Shown piece by piece: positions 57,179-64,000 of a DNA stretch of 64,000 nt; the stretch's first letter is position 1; each line of letters starts with the position of its first letter. Position numbers and translations under genes: made by a program. The stretch is taken from NCBI GenBank assembly GCA_001898235.1, contig MKTN01000055.1, positions 158,171-222,170 on the forward strand, in the 5' to 3' direction. Source of the DNA: Gammaproteobacteria bacterium 39-13 (GTDB lineage Bacteria > Pseudomonadota > Gammaproteobacteria > Berkiellales > Berkiellaceae). The notes beneath the pieces were generated by a model, which was not told where the DNA came from, did no database searches, and saw only the letters and a list, made by a program, of their open reading frames with translations.

Positions 57179-57409
57179 TTATTTTTTATTGTTAAATTTG
57201 CCTATAACTAATAAAGCAAGTCCTGACGCAATGGATAAGCCACCCAGTAACGGTGGAAAGAAAACAGTTTTTCGTGTTTCAGCCGTGACTTTTAAATCAC
57301 CAAATTGTGCCACTTGTTCATTTTTTGTATAAGAAAAATGCTCATAAGACAAAGTAAAAATACCAAACAAGATCAGCAGGATACCGAAAATATATAAAGT
57401 AGCTTTCAT
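57179..57409 (-). CDS. Small two-helix membrane protein (DUF3185-type)
   Basis: The 76-residue protein has helices at about 4-22 and 50-69. The intervening segment (YTKNEQVAQFGDLKVTAET) and FPPLLGGLSIASGLALLVIG recall small bacterial proteins labelled DUF3185. GGAGATGAA precedes ATG 57409. It lies 19 bases upstream of the LRV-protein start on the same strand, so both may be one transcript. Function unknown. Confidence 0.65.
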   Translation of the reverse strand: MKATLYIFGILLILFGIFTLSYEHFSYTKNEQVAQFGDLKVTAETRKTVFFPPLLGGLSIASGLALLVIGKFNNKK

Positions 57410-57475
57410 TTCATCTCCTTACTGAGTTTATTTTCAACCCATTAAAGTTGAATAGCTTTTACATAGCTTAGCACG

Positions 57476-57514
57476 AAAAAAAGGAAGCAGCCTTTCAAAT
57501 GCGCTGCTCCTTTT
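57476..57514 (-). terminator. Terminator of the permease-hisC-phhB operon
   Basis: AAAAGGAAGCAGC (57479-57491) pairs with GCTGCTCCTTTT (57503-57514) with one bulged base. On the minus strand the stem runs into a T-run (A-run 57476-57482 on plus). It starts four bases after the phhB stop. Confidence 0.85.
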
Positions 57515-57517
57515 ATC

Positions 57518-57853
57518 TCACTTTTTCAACAAGGCATCCGTTTTGGCTGCACAAATAAAATCATTTTCGGATAAACCACCAATGGCATGAGTAGAATAAC
57601 GCACTACACAACGATTATAAGATACCATTAAATCAGGATGATGATTTTCAGCATGTGAGATATAGGCTAATGCATTGACAAAGGCCATGGTGTGGTAATA
57701 ATTTTTAAAAGCTAAAGTACGCTGTATTTCAGTGGCATCGGCATTTAATTCCCAACTATCCACCTTTTTTAGCAATTGCTCCGCTTCAGTGCGACTTAAA
57801 GGTGCAACGCCACCCTCACAAGCTTTACAGTGTTTTTCAATCAAATCGGTCAT
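57518..57853 (-). CDS. phhB: 4a-hydroxytetrahydrobiopterin dehydratase (pterin-4a-carbinolamine dehydratase)
   Basis: The 111-residue enzyme has the pterin site HAENHHPDLMVSYN with His71, His72 and Pro73, plus WELN near 34-37 and FVNALAYISH. It regenerates the pterin cofactor used by PhhA. ATG 57853 is chosen for AAGGAGAA upstream and because it overlaps the hisC stop by four bases. Last gene of a three-gene minus-strand operon. Confidence 0.94.
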   Translation of the reverse strand: MTDLIEKHCKACEGGVAPLSRTEAEQLLKKVDSWELNADATEIQRTLAFKNYYHTMAFVNALAYISHAENHHPDLMVSYNRCVVRYSTHAIGGLSENDFICAAKTDALLKK

Positions 57854-58965
57854 ACAACATTCTCCTTCAATAATACTTTTTCTAATGCAGCAAGACATTT
57901 AGCATTTTCTTGTTCAGTGCCAATGGTGATACGATAATAATGGGCTAAGTGATAAGGTGCTAAGGGTCTAATGATAACACCACATTTAAGCAATTCTTGA
58001 TAAATATCTTTTTCAGGCAAATTTATCTCAACCATTACAAAATTAGCAAAACTAGGTATATAGCGTAATCCTAATTTATCAAACCCCTTATACAATTGCT
58101 TTTTTCCAGTTTCGTTCAACGCAATACTATCTTGCACAAAAAGCTGATCACCCAATGCTAATGTCGCTGCTACCTGCCCTAAATGATTGACATTAAATGG
58201 TTTACGGATCCGATTAACCAGCTCTACAATACCCTCTCCTGCAATACCATAACCTACCCGAAGTCCCGCTAAGCCATAGGCCTTCGAAAAGGTACGCGTC
58301 ACAATAAGATTTGGAAAACGTGCCATCAACGAGAGAGTTTGCGGATAATCCTTTTCTACAATGTACTCATAATAGGCTTCATCACAAACGACAAGAATCT
58401 CTGAGGGCAGTTTTTCCAAAAAGGATTGTAGGGCTTCTTCATTGACATAAGTACCAGTAGGATTATTAGGATTAGCAATAATCACCATTCGAGTTTCGTT
58501 CGTCACTGCATGCAACATAGTATCAAAATCCACGCTAAATTGCTTCGCCGGGATTTCTCTACAATCAATACCTAAACCTTGTGCTAATATTTTATAGGCG
58601 ACAAAAGCATATTCAGAAATCATAATATGCTGCCCGCCCCAAACAAAAGTTTGAATGAGCATTCGCAATACATCTTCCGAGCCATTTCCTAAAATAAAAT
58701 GTGAAGATGAAATATTTAGATGCCGACTTAATGCTTGCTTAAGATCAAAACCATTTCCATCAGGGTAACGCGCTAATTCATTAAATTGCTTTTGTAAATG
58801 ATGCGTCACATGGCGGCTTGTTCCTAAAGGATTTTCATTGCTGGCAAGCTTAATAACCTCACTCAAACCAAATTCTCTTTGGCATTCAGCAATAGGCTTA
58901 CCTGGTTGGTAAGGATGTAAACTCAATACTTTCGGATGCGCTAAGCGTTTGGGATCAAAAGACAT
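57850..58965 (-). CDS. hisC: HisC-family aminotransferase (histidinol-phosphate or aromatic)
   Basis: The 371-residue class I/II aminotransferase has PLP Lys228 in TFSKAYGLAGLRVGY, NPNNPTGTY near 165-173 and CDEAYYEY near 194-201, as in HisC. ATG 58965 is chosen for AAGGA at six bases and the conserved N-terminus (HPYQPGKP); a longer open frame upstream lies inside the permease gene. No other histidine genes are near. Between an aromatic permease and phhB, it probably transaminates tyrosine or phenylalanine, as HisC paralogues can. The name reflects family, not proven role. Confidence 0.88.
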   Translation of the reverse strand: MSFDPKRLAHPKVLSLHPYQPGKPIAECQREFGLSEVIKLASNENPLGTSRHVTHHLQKQFNELARYPDGNGFDLKQALSRHLNISSSHFILGNGSEDVLRMLIQTFVWGGQHIMISEYAFVAYKILAQGLGIDCREIPAKQFSVDFDTMLHAVTNETRMVIIANPNNPTGTYVNEEALQSFLEKLPSEILVVCDEAYYEYIVEKDYPQTLSLMARFPNLIVTRTFSKAYGLAGLRVGYGIAGEGIVELVNRIRKPFNVNHLGQVAATLALGDQLFVQDSIALNETGKKQLYKGFDKLGLRYIPSFANFVMVEINLPEKDIYQELLKCGVIIRPLAPYHLAHYYRITIGTEQENAKCLAALEKVLLKENVV

Positions 58966-58982
58966 AATAATCCTTATCTTGC

Positions 58983-60236
58983 CTAATTGAATAAATGCAT
59001 CTCGGCCAGCGGTGTTGGCAGCTGATTCAAGCGATGTAAGATTTCTAAAACTATTACTCCAAGTCCAAATAACAGTGTTATTACGATAACAGGCTTTCCG
59101 CCGGCAACGCGATAACCCTGTGCAATTTGTAGCCGATATCTTCCCCACCATACCATCAATGCCGGGAAAATAACGAGTAATATGGCCGCAAAAAAACCAG
59201 CATAATGCAGCGCCGTAATAAATCGTGGATAAAACATTGCCATCAAAACTGGCGGTAAGAAAGTCAAACCTGCCAATGAAAATCTTCCCTTTAAGGTTTT
59301 CTTAATCAAGAAGCCATCGGCAAAAAAATCAAATAAACCTAATGAAACACCTATAAAAGAGGTTAAAAGTGCGCAAAGCCCAAATATTCTTGCAAACAAT
59401 GTAACATGCTCATTTTTAAGAATATCATTTAATAATTGTGTGAGTTCAATCACTGCCTGTTTCCCAGTAAAATGTTCTGCATGCAAAATAGCAACCAGAC
59501 CGCTTTCTCCCTTTACTGGGATCACGCCAATAATTAACACTTCCCAAATTAAATATACGATTAAAGGCAATAAGCTTCCCAATAAAATTGACCAGCGTAA
59601 TGCTTTGACATCACTGGAAAGATAATTTTTTAAGGTGGGGATAAGCAAATGAAAACCAAATGAGGTTACTAGCAAAGGAGCGGTTGTCCATAAATATTTG
59701 GCGTTTCCTCCGCCTAACATTTCCTTGGAAACGTTAGGAATAATATTGATTGTCAATAAAATATAAGCCCCGATCAATCCCATCATCATGATACGGTTTG
59801 CCCAATCGACCCATTGCGCACCGAAATAAACAATCGTGGCGAAGATAGCAACAACTATCCAGATCCCCCAAGACTCATTTATCCCTATTTTGGCTAATGC
59901 ATTTGCAATGATCCCTGCAGCACCTGCTGTGTAGGCAGTCATAAGCGCATATAGAAATAATACATAAGCACACCAAGCAATGATCTCTCCTGGTCGACCT
60001 AAAGTGGATTTGGCCATTGTGATGAGGTTGGTATCAATCGGGTACCATAATGAGACTTCTAACATCAAAAAAGCGCTCAGTATCATCATGAGCCAACAAA
60101 AAACAAAAGCGAAAAATGATGGACCAAATCCAGCCGCTGCAGTGGCAACAGGCAAAGCCAACATACCAGCGCCAATACAGGTGCCTGCAACTAATAACGC
60201 GCCGCCAAAGATTTTATTGATAGGTGCTCCAGCCAA
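58983..60236 (-). CDS. tyrP: Aromatic amino acid permease (TyrP/Mtr family)
   Basis: The 417-residue carrier has eleven predicted helices. FGGALLVAGTCIGAGMLALP near 10-29 is the HAAAP-family unwound first helix, and SFGFHLLIPTLKNYL near 193-207 matches TyrP/Mtr. It imports tyrosine, tryptophan or phenylalanine with protons. hisC starts 17 bases after its stop. AAAGGAGAT precedes the start. It is first in the permease-aminotransferase-phhB operon. Confidence 0.9.
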   Translation of the reverse strand: MAGAPINKIFGGALLVAGTCIGAGMLALPVATAAAGFGPSFFAFVFCWLMMILSAFLMLEVSLWYPIDTNLITMAKSTLGRPGEIIAWCAYVLFLYALMTAYTAGAAGIIANALAKIGINESWGIWIVVAIFATIVYFGAQWVDWANRIMMMGLIGAYILLTINIIPNVSKEMLGGGNAKYLWTTAPLLVTSFGFHLLIPTLKNYLSSDVKALRWSILLGSLLPLIVYLIWEVLIIGVIPVKGESGLVAILHAEHFTGKQAVIELTQLLNDILKNEHVTLFARIFGLCALLTSFIGVSLGLFDFFADGFLIKKTLKGRFSLAGLTFLPPVLMAMFYPRFITALHYAGFFAAILLVIFPALMVWWGRYRLQIAQGYRVAGGKPVIVITLLFGLGVIVLEILHRLNQLPTPLAEMHLFN

Positions 60237-60565
60237 ATGGAGATCTCCTTTTGCTAACTACAAATTAAAAAAGAAAATGCTTTGTAAAGTAACAAAATCA
60301 GCAGATATAGGGAATCCTGTCTCGTATCATTTATAGACTTTATTTGTTTCGCTCTTGGCACACAAGCAACTTTGTTCTAGGGTATGAAGTGGCGAAATAA
60401 TGAAGATTAGTTAGTTAAAATAGTCATAGCGTGTGAATTTTCGGCTAGGCGTCAAGCTTTTGAGCAAAAACAGTGTATACAGAGTACATGACTTTGTGAG
60501 AAAGCCGTTACAACAACGCCGAAAACACACGTGCGAAGACTATTAGAATGAAAAGGATAATTCTT
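60237..60565. other. Divergent intergenic region between tyrP and hppD
   Basis: This gap of about 330 bases must hold promoters for both tyrosine-related transcripts. It contains the palindromic repeat at 60431-60530, which lies between the hppD promoter region and its ribosome-binding site. I saw no clear TyrR-like box. Confidence 0.4.
60431..60530. repeat. ERIC-like palindromic repeat, copy 2 (diverged)
   Basis: A 100-base element has outer arms GTGTG (60431-60435)/CACAC (60526-60530) and TTTTCGGC (60438-60445)/GCCGAAAA (60518-60525). Its centre (CAG ... GTATAC ... AGTACATGACT ... GTGAGA) and right half (AGC ... CAACAACGCC) align with copy 1 at 22514-22614, with GGC-N2-GGCG-N-CAAGC shared on the left. 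It sits 35 bases upstream of the hppD start. Confidence 0.6.
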
Positions 60566-61651
60566 ATGACAATGGCAGCTTCAAAAACACAAGTGAGTGA
60601 ACATGATAACCCGATGGGATTGGATGGTTTTGAATTTGTTGAATTTGCCAGCCCAGAACCAGAAAAATTAGCGCTATTTTTTCAATCGATGGGTTTTACG
60701 CCTATTGCAAAGCATCGCTCGAAAAAAGTCACTTTATTTCGCCAAGGTCATATCAATTTTATTATTAACGAAGAACCCAGCAGCCATGCTACACAATTTA
60801 TGCAATCGCATGGTCCTTGCGCATGTGCAATGGCTTTTCGAGTCAAAGATGCTAAAAAAGCCTTTGAGCGAGCTGTTTCCTTAGGCGCCAAACCATACCT
60901 TGAAGGCAAAATTGGTAAAGATGAGCTACAGATCCCTGCTATTTATGGTATAGGCGGTAGCTTATTGTATTTTGTCGATCGTTATCACCATGACAGTATT
61001 TATGATGTCGATTTTATCCCTATTCCAGGCACATCACAGCACCCTCAAGGTGAAGGGTTAGATGTGATAGATCATCTTACCCATAATGTCTATCAAGGCC
61101 AAATGAATAAATGGGCTGATTTTTATAAAAATATTTTTAATTTCTTTGAGATCCGCTATTTTGATATTGAAGGAAAAAAAACTGGTCTTATCAGCTATGC
61201 ACTTTCTAGTCCCTGCGGCAAAATTAAAATCCCACTGAATGAATCCAAAGATGATAAATCTCAAATTGAAGAATATTTGAAAGAATATAAAGGTGAAGGG
61301 ATCCAGCACATTGCTTTAACAACCAACGATATTTATGACTCAATCGAGAAATTAAATGCCAAAGGATTAAAATTTCTTTCCACACCAGATACCTATTATG
61401 AAATGGTATCTGAGCGCGTAAAAGGTCATCAAGAAGATCTCGCGCGCATGCAAAAAGATCAAATCCTTATCGATGGCACAGTGACTGGCAACAAAGAAAA
61501 TATTTTATTACAAATTTTCACTGAAAATGTCATTGGCCCCATTTTCTTTGAAATTATTCAGCGCAAAGGCAATCAAGGTTTTGGCGAAGGAAATTTTAAA
61601 GCCTTATTTGAGGCTATTGAAAGAGATCAAATGCGACGAGGAGTGCTGTAA
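60566..61651 (+). CDS. hppD: 4-hydroxyphenylpyruvate dioxygenase
   Basis: The 361-residue enzyme has two vicinal-oxygen-chelate domains. Iron ligands are His170 in IDHLTHN, His248 in GIQHIALTT and Glu329 in GPIFFEIIQRKG. It converts 4-hydroxyphenylpyruvate to homogentisate. In Legionella the homologue (legiolysin) causes brown pigment and fluorescence. ATG 60566 is chosen for AAGGA eight bases upstream; an in-frame ATG at 60548 overlaps that site. Its stop shares one base with the fahA start. Confidence 0.96.
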   Translation: MTMAASKTQVSEHDNPMGLDGFEFVEFASPEPEKLALFFQSMGFTPIAKHRSKKVTLFRQGHINFIINEEPSSHATQFMQSHGPCACAMAFRVKDAKKAFERAVSLGAKPYLEGKIGKDELQIPAIYGIGGSLLYFVDRYHHDSIYDVDFIPIPGTSQHPQGEGLDVIDHLTHNVYQGQMNKWADFYKNIFNFFEIRYFDIEGKKTGLISYALSSPCGKIKIPLNESKDDKSQIEEYLKEYKGEGIQHIALTTNDIYDSIEKLNAKGLKFLSTPDTYYEMVSERVKGHQEDLARMQKDQILIDGTVTGNKENILLQIFTENVIGPIFFEIIQRKGNQGFGEGNFKALFEAIERDQMRRGVL

Positions 61652-62640
61652 TGAAACTAGCGACATTAAAAACGCCGCAAAGAGATGGGCAATTAATTGT
61701 GGTTTCGCAAAATCTTAAATTGGCAACCAAAGTCCCTGATATTGCACAAACACTACAACAAGCTCTTGATAACTGGGCCAAGTGTGAAAAGCCCTTGCAA
61801 GTAGTTTATCAAGAACTGAATGAGGGCAAAGTCAAGGAAAGTTTTGAATTCGATCCTGTTAAAGTCACTTCCCCTCTCCCACGGGCTTATCAATGGGCTG
61901 ATGCAAGTGCTTATGTCAACCATGTCCAACTGGTGCGTAAATCACGGGGCGTTGAAATGCCTGAATCTTTTTGGACCGATCCACTCATGTATCAAGGGGG
62001 TTCAGACAGTTTTTTAGGACCACGCGATCCTATTGTATTGGCTGATGAAGCCTGGGGAATTGATTTTGAAGCGGAAGTCGCAGTCATCACCAATGATGTG
62101 CCTATGGGGATCTCACCTGAAGCTGCACGAAATCATATTATTTTATTCATGTTAGTGAATGATGTTTCTTTACGTAATCTGGCCAAAGCTGAGCTAGAAA
62201 AAGGATTTGGCTTTTTTAATTGTAAACCCTCTAGCAGTTATAGCCCTGTAGCGGTGACACCTGATGAATTAGGCAAGGCTTGGGATGGTCAAAAAGTCCA
62301 CTTGCCGCTAATTAGCCATTTTAACGGCAAATTATTTGGTGAACCTAATGCTGGAGAGGATATGACCTTTGGTTTTCCCCAGCTGGTTGCTCATGCTGCC
62401 AAAACCAGACCGCTTGCCGCTGGTACGATTATTGGCTCAGGCACAGTTTCCAACGTTGATCGTTCTAAGGGCTCTTCTTGCATTGTAGAAAAGCGCATGC
62501 TAGAAACGATTGAACAAGGAAAGCCCGCTACAGAATTTATGAAATTTGGTGATAACATTCGTATTCAAATGCTTGATCATTCACAACAAAGTATTTTTGG
62601 CGCAATTGATCAAACCGTCATGAAATATGAAGGGAAATAG
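61651..62640 (+). CDS. fahA: Fumarylacetoacetate hydrolase family protein (fumarylacetoacetase)
   Basis: The 329-residue protein belongs to the bacterial short fumarylacetoacetase group: FLGPRDPIVLADEAWGIDFE near 115-134, DFEAEVAVI with the metal-binding acidic residues, FNCKPSSSYSPVAVTP and AAGTIIGSGTVSN near 251-263. It cleaves fumarylacetoacetate to fumarate and acetoacetate, the last step of tyrosine breakdown. It overlaps hppD by one base and is two bases from maiA. Confidence 0.93.
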   Translation: MKLATLKTPQRDGQLIVVSQNLKLATKVPDIAQTLQQALDNWAKCEKPLQVVYQELNEGKVKESFEFDPVKVTSPLPRAYQWADASAYVNHVQLVRKSRGVEMPESFWTDPLMYQGGSDSFLGPRDPIVLADEAWGIDFEAEVAVITNDVPMGISPEAARNHIILFMLVNDVSLRNLAKAELEKGFGFFNCKPSSSYSPVAVTPDELGKAWDGQKVHLPLISHFNGKLFGEPNAGEDMTFGFPQLVAHAAKTRPLAAGTIIGSGTVSNVDRSKGSSCIVEKRMLETIEQGKPATEFMKFGDNIRIQMLDHSQQSIFGAIDQTVMKYEGK

Positions 62641-62642
62641 GT

Positions 62643-63302
62643 ATGTTTAAACTCTATGATTACTGTCGCTCTAGCGCCTGCTTTCGTGTACGTATTGCGC
62701 TCAATCTCAAGCAGCTTCCTTATGAGCAAGTTTTTGTCGATCTACTCAAGGAAGGCGGACAGCAATTAACTGCAAAATATGCCTTAGTGAATCCACAAAA
62801 ACTGGTCCCTACCTTGTTTGATGAAGCAAATAATATTACGCTCACACAATCAATGGCTATTATCGAGTACCTTGAAGAAAACTATCCTCAAATAGCATTA
62901 TTACCTGAAAATAAAGTAGAGCGTGCGCATGTGCGCTCTCTTGCCAATATGATTGCTTGTGATATACACCCCTTAAACAATCTGCGCGTGCTTAAATATC
63001 TTAAGCATGATCTCCATTTAAGCGAAGAGCTGAAAAATCAATGGTATCATCATTGGATAAGAGAAGGATTTAGTGCAGTAGAAAAAGTCCTGAAAAGAAA
63101 TGATAAAACGACTTCTTTTTGTTTTGGTGAACAACCAACACTGGCAGATATTTGTTTAGTGCCACAAATGTATAATGCGCAAAGATTTAAAGTGAAGATA
63201 GAAGATTTTCCAGTCATTTCGCGAATCAATGAAAATTGTCTGAAATTACCTGCTTTTATAAACGCATTACCTGAAAAGCAACCAGATGCCATGAACAGCT
63301 AG
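62643..63302 (+). CDS. maiA: Maleylacetoacetate isomerase (zeta-class GST fold)
   Basis: The 219-residue protein has the zeta-class motif SSACFRVRIAL at 10-20 (catalytic Ser/Cys region), then NPQKLVPTLFD near 49-59 and TQSMAIIEYLEE near 68-79. It isomerises maleylacetoacetate to fumarylacetoacetate for FahA. The operon hppD-fahA-maiA lacks hmgA, whose product makes maleylacetoacetate from homogentisate. Confidence 0.94.
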   Translation: MFKLYDYCRSSACFRVRIALNLKQLPYEQVFVDLLKEGGQQLTAKYALVNPQKLVPTLFDEANNITLTQSMAIIEYLEENYPQIALLPENKVERAHVRSLANMIACDIHPLNNLRVLKYLKHDLHLSEELKNQWYHHWIREGFSAVEKVLKRNDKTTSFCFGEQPTLADICLVPQMYNAQRFKVKIEDFPVISRINENCLKLPAFINALPEKQPDAMNS

Positions 63303-63303
63303 T

Positions 63304-64000
63304 TTATCTCAATTTTGTCTTTTTATCCTGTTCAGGTTCTTGTGATTTTGGTGCAGGTTTTCCACCATCCATTGGATTAGGTATATTACCAATACCTTTG
63401 AAACTATTTTTATTTTCCATGGGATTATCTTTAGCAATGGTATCCATTTTGGGTACGATTGCAGCACCACCTTGTTTATTTTCTTCGCCTCCGAATTTCG
63501 GAGAGGGCATAGAAGGACCATTTTGTTTATTTTCATTACCCATTCCAATGCCACTAGACAAACTTTCCATTCCTTTAGAAAGCATTTTCACTCCTTCGTT
63601 TAAGGTATTCATGATGGTTGATAGCTGTTGCATTAAGTTTTCACCAGGATTGTCACTTTCCTTTTTATCATCTTTTCCACCAGAAGAAGCCCCTCCTAGC
63701 GCATCAGTTAATTTACTACTGGGTCCTCCCTCCATCATTTTATCTGGACTAACTGCATTGATTGGCGAGCCACTTTTTGTGCCTAAACTTTCTGTAGCTG
63801 TATCGGCAGGATTAGACTTACCCTGTCCCATTCCCTGAGTCATACTCGTCAGACCTTCTGCAGGATTAGACTTACCCTGCCCCATTCCCTGAGTCATACT
63901 CGTCAGACCTTCTGCAGGATTAGACTTATCCTGTCCCATTCCCTGAGTCATACTCGTCAAACCTTCTGTAGGATTAGGCTTACCCTGTCCCATTCCCTGA
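63304..64000 (-). CDS. Repeat protein rich in Gly, Met, Asn and Pro (partial, N-terminus beyond window)
   Basis: The frame is open from the right edge to a stop at 63304. Its visible N-terminal part consists of 18-residue repeats (EGLTSMTQGMGQGKSNPA), three full copies plus a partial one reaching the edge, so the true start is outside. After the repeats come Ser/Gly-rich linkers, an amphipathic stretch (MQQLSTIMNTLNEGVKMLSK) that may be a short coiled coil, and a Pro/Lys-rich tail. There are no cysteines and no recognised domain. It looks like a surface, secreted or structural protein, which is inference. Confidence 0.6.
   Translation of the reverse strand, partial: QGMGQGKPNPTEGLTSMTQGMGQDKSNPAEGLTSMTQGMGQGKSNPAEGLTSMTQGMGQGKSNPADTATESLGTKSGSPINAVSPDKMMEGGPSSKLTDALGGASSGGKDDKKESDNPGENLMQQLSTIMNTLNEGVKMLSKGMESLSSGIGMGNENKQNGPSMPSPKFGGEENKQGGAAIVPKMDTIAKDNPMENKNSFKGIGNIPNPMDGGKPAPKSQEPEQDKKTKLR
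63809..64000. repeat. 54-bp tandem repeat array
   Basis: Units begin GGATTAGACTTACCCTGTCC at 63809, 63863, 63917 and (partial) 63971, a period of exactly 54 bases or 18 codons. The copies differ by only a few bases, implying recent expansion or homogenisation. The array continues past the window edge within the partial repeat-protein gene. Confidence 0.9.

Noticed and set aside
63398..63838. 146-codon plus-strand frame with hydrophobic stretches
   Set aside because: Antisense to the repeat protein; its repeats and frame follow from the minus-strand gene.
63809..64000. CRISPR array
   Set aside because: The 54-base units are contiguous, in frame and without spacers; they encode protein repeats.

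Overview
The window is AT-rich, gene-dense bacterial DNA. Protein families, short Shine-Dalgarno spacings, tight operons with 4-bp ATGA overlaps, and the gene set (YadGH and YbhGFSR exporters, a legiolysin-type 4-hydroxyphenylpyruvate dioxygenase, liu-type leucine catabolism) point to a gammaproteobacterium. Legionellales (a Legionella/Coxiella/Berkiella-like host-associated bacterium) is my best guess, but no rRNA is present to settle it. There is no CRISPR array, prophage or insertion sequence.

Layout. 1-3.2 kb: a partial exported aspartic protease, a TPM-domain membrane protein, and a two-domain gene joining a chloramphenicol-phosphotransferase-like kinase to an AAC(6')-like acetyltransferase. 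3.2-9.8 kb: a potassium-uptake operon, [25-aa membrane peptide]-kdpF-A-B-C-D. Its KdpD stops just before the histidine-kinase core and no kdpE follows. 9.8-15.1 kb: two DAACS-type carboxylate symporters around a membrane-fused spermidine-synthase-like protein, plus a possible tiny transcript. 15.3-22.4 kb: an acidic-tailed protein, a four-gene YbhGFSR-like exporter and a patatin phospholipase. 22.5-24.4 kb is the accessory-looking part: an ERIC-like palindromic repeat, an APH-family kinase, a decayed EAL-domain gene, two structured repeat modules carrying split tRNA T-arm motifs, and tRNA-Ser(GGA). 24.4-32.1 kb: small membrane/coiled-coil proteins, TSUP and Usp, a YiiX-like hydrolase with a pentapeptide-repeat protein, YadGH, and a HAD acid phosphatase.

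32.2-63.3 kb is largely devoted to amino-acid catabolism. livJHMGF imports branched-chain amino acids. A divergent E1alpha-E1beta-E2 2-oxoacid dehydrogenase (branched-chain type by its E1alpha C-terminus and context), an acyl-CoA dehydrogenase and an HSD10-like dehydrogenase follow. Then comes the leucine operon ivd-thiolase-liuB-liuC-liuD-liuE-scoA-scoB. The same operon continues into a small monooxygenase-fold protein and phenylalanine hydroxylase. On the opposite strand are an aromatic permease, a HisC-family aminotransferase and pterin dehydratase. hppD-fahA-maiA degrade 4-hydroxyphenylpyruvate. Leucine and tyrosine both yield acetoacetate, which ScoAB and the thiolase convert to acetyl-CoA, so the two halves share an exit. 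Homogentisate dioxygenase (hmgA) is the one missing step and is not in the window.

Between these blocks lie a histidine-rich exported protein, a DoxX protein, a frameshifted gene remnant, a membrane LRV-repeat protein and, at the right edge, a partial protein built on 54-bp tandem repeats. The least explained items are the kinase-acetyltransferase fusion, the ERIC-like repeat pair, the split T-arm modules next to tRNA-Ser, the receiverless and kinase-less Kdp operon, and the small acidic or basic orphan proteins.
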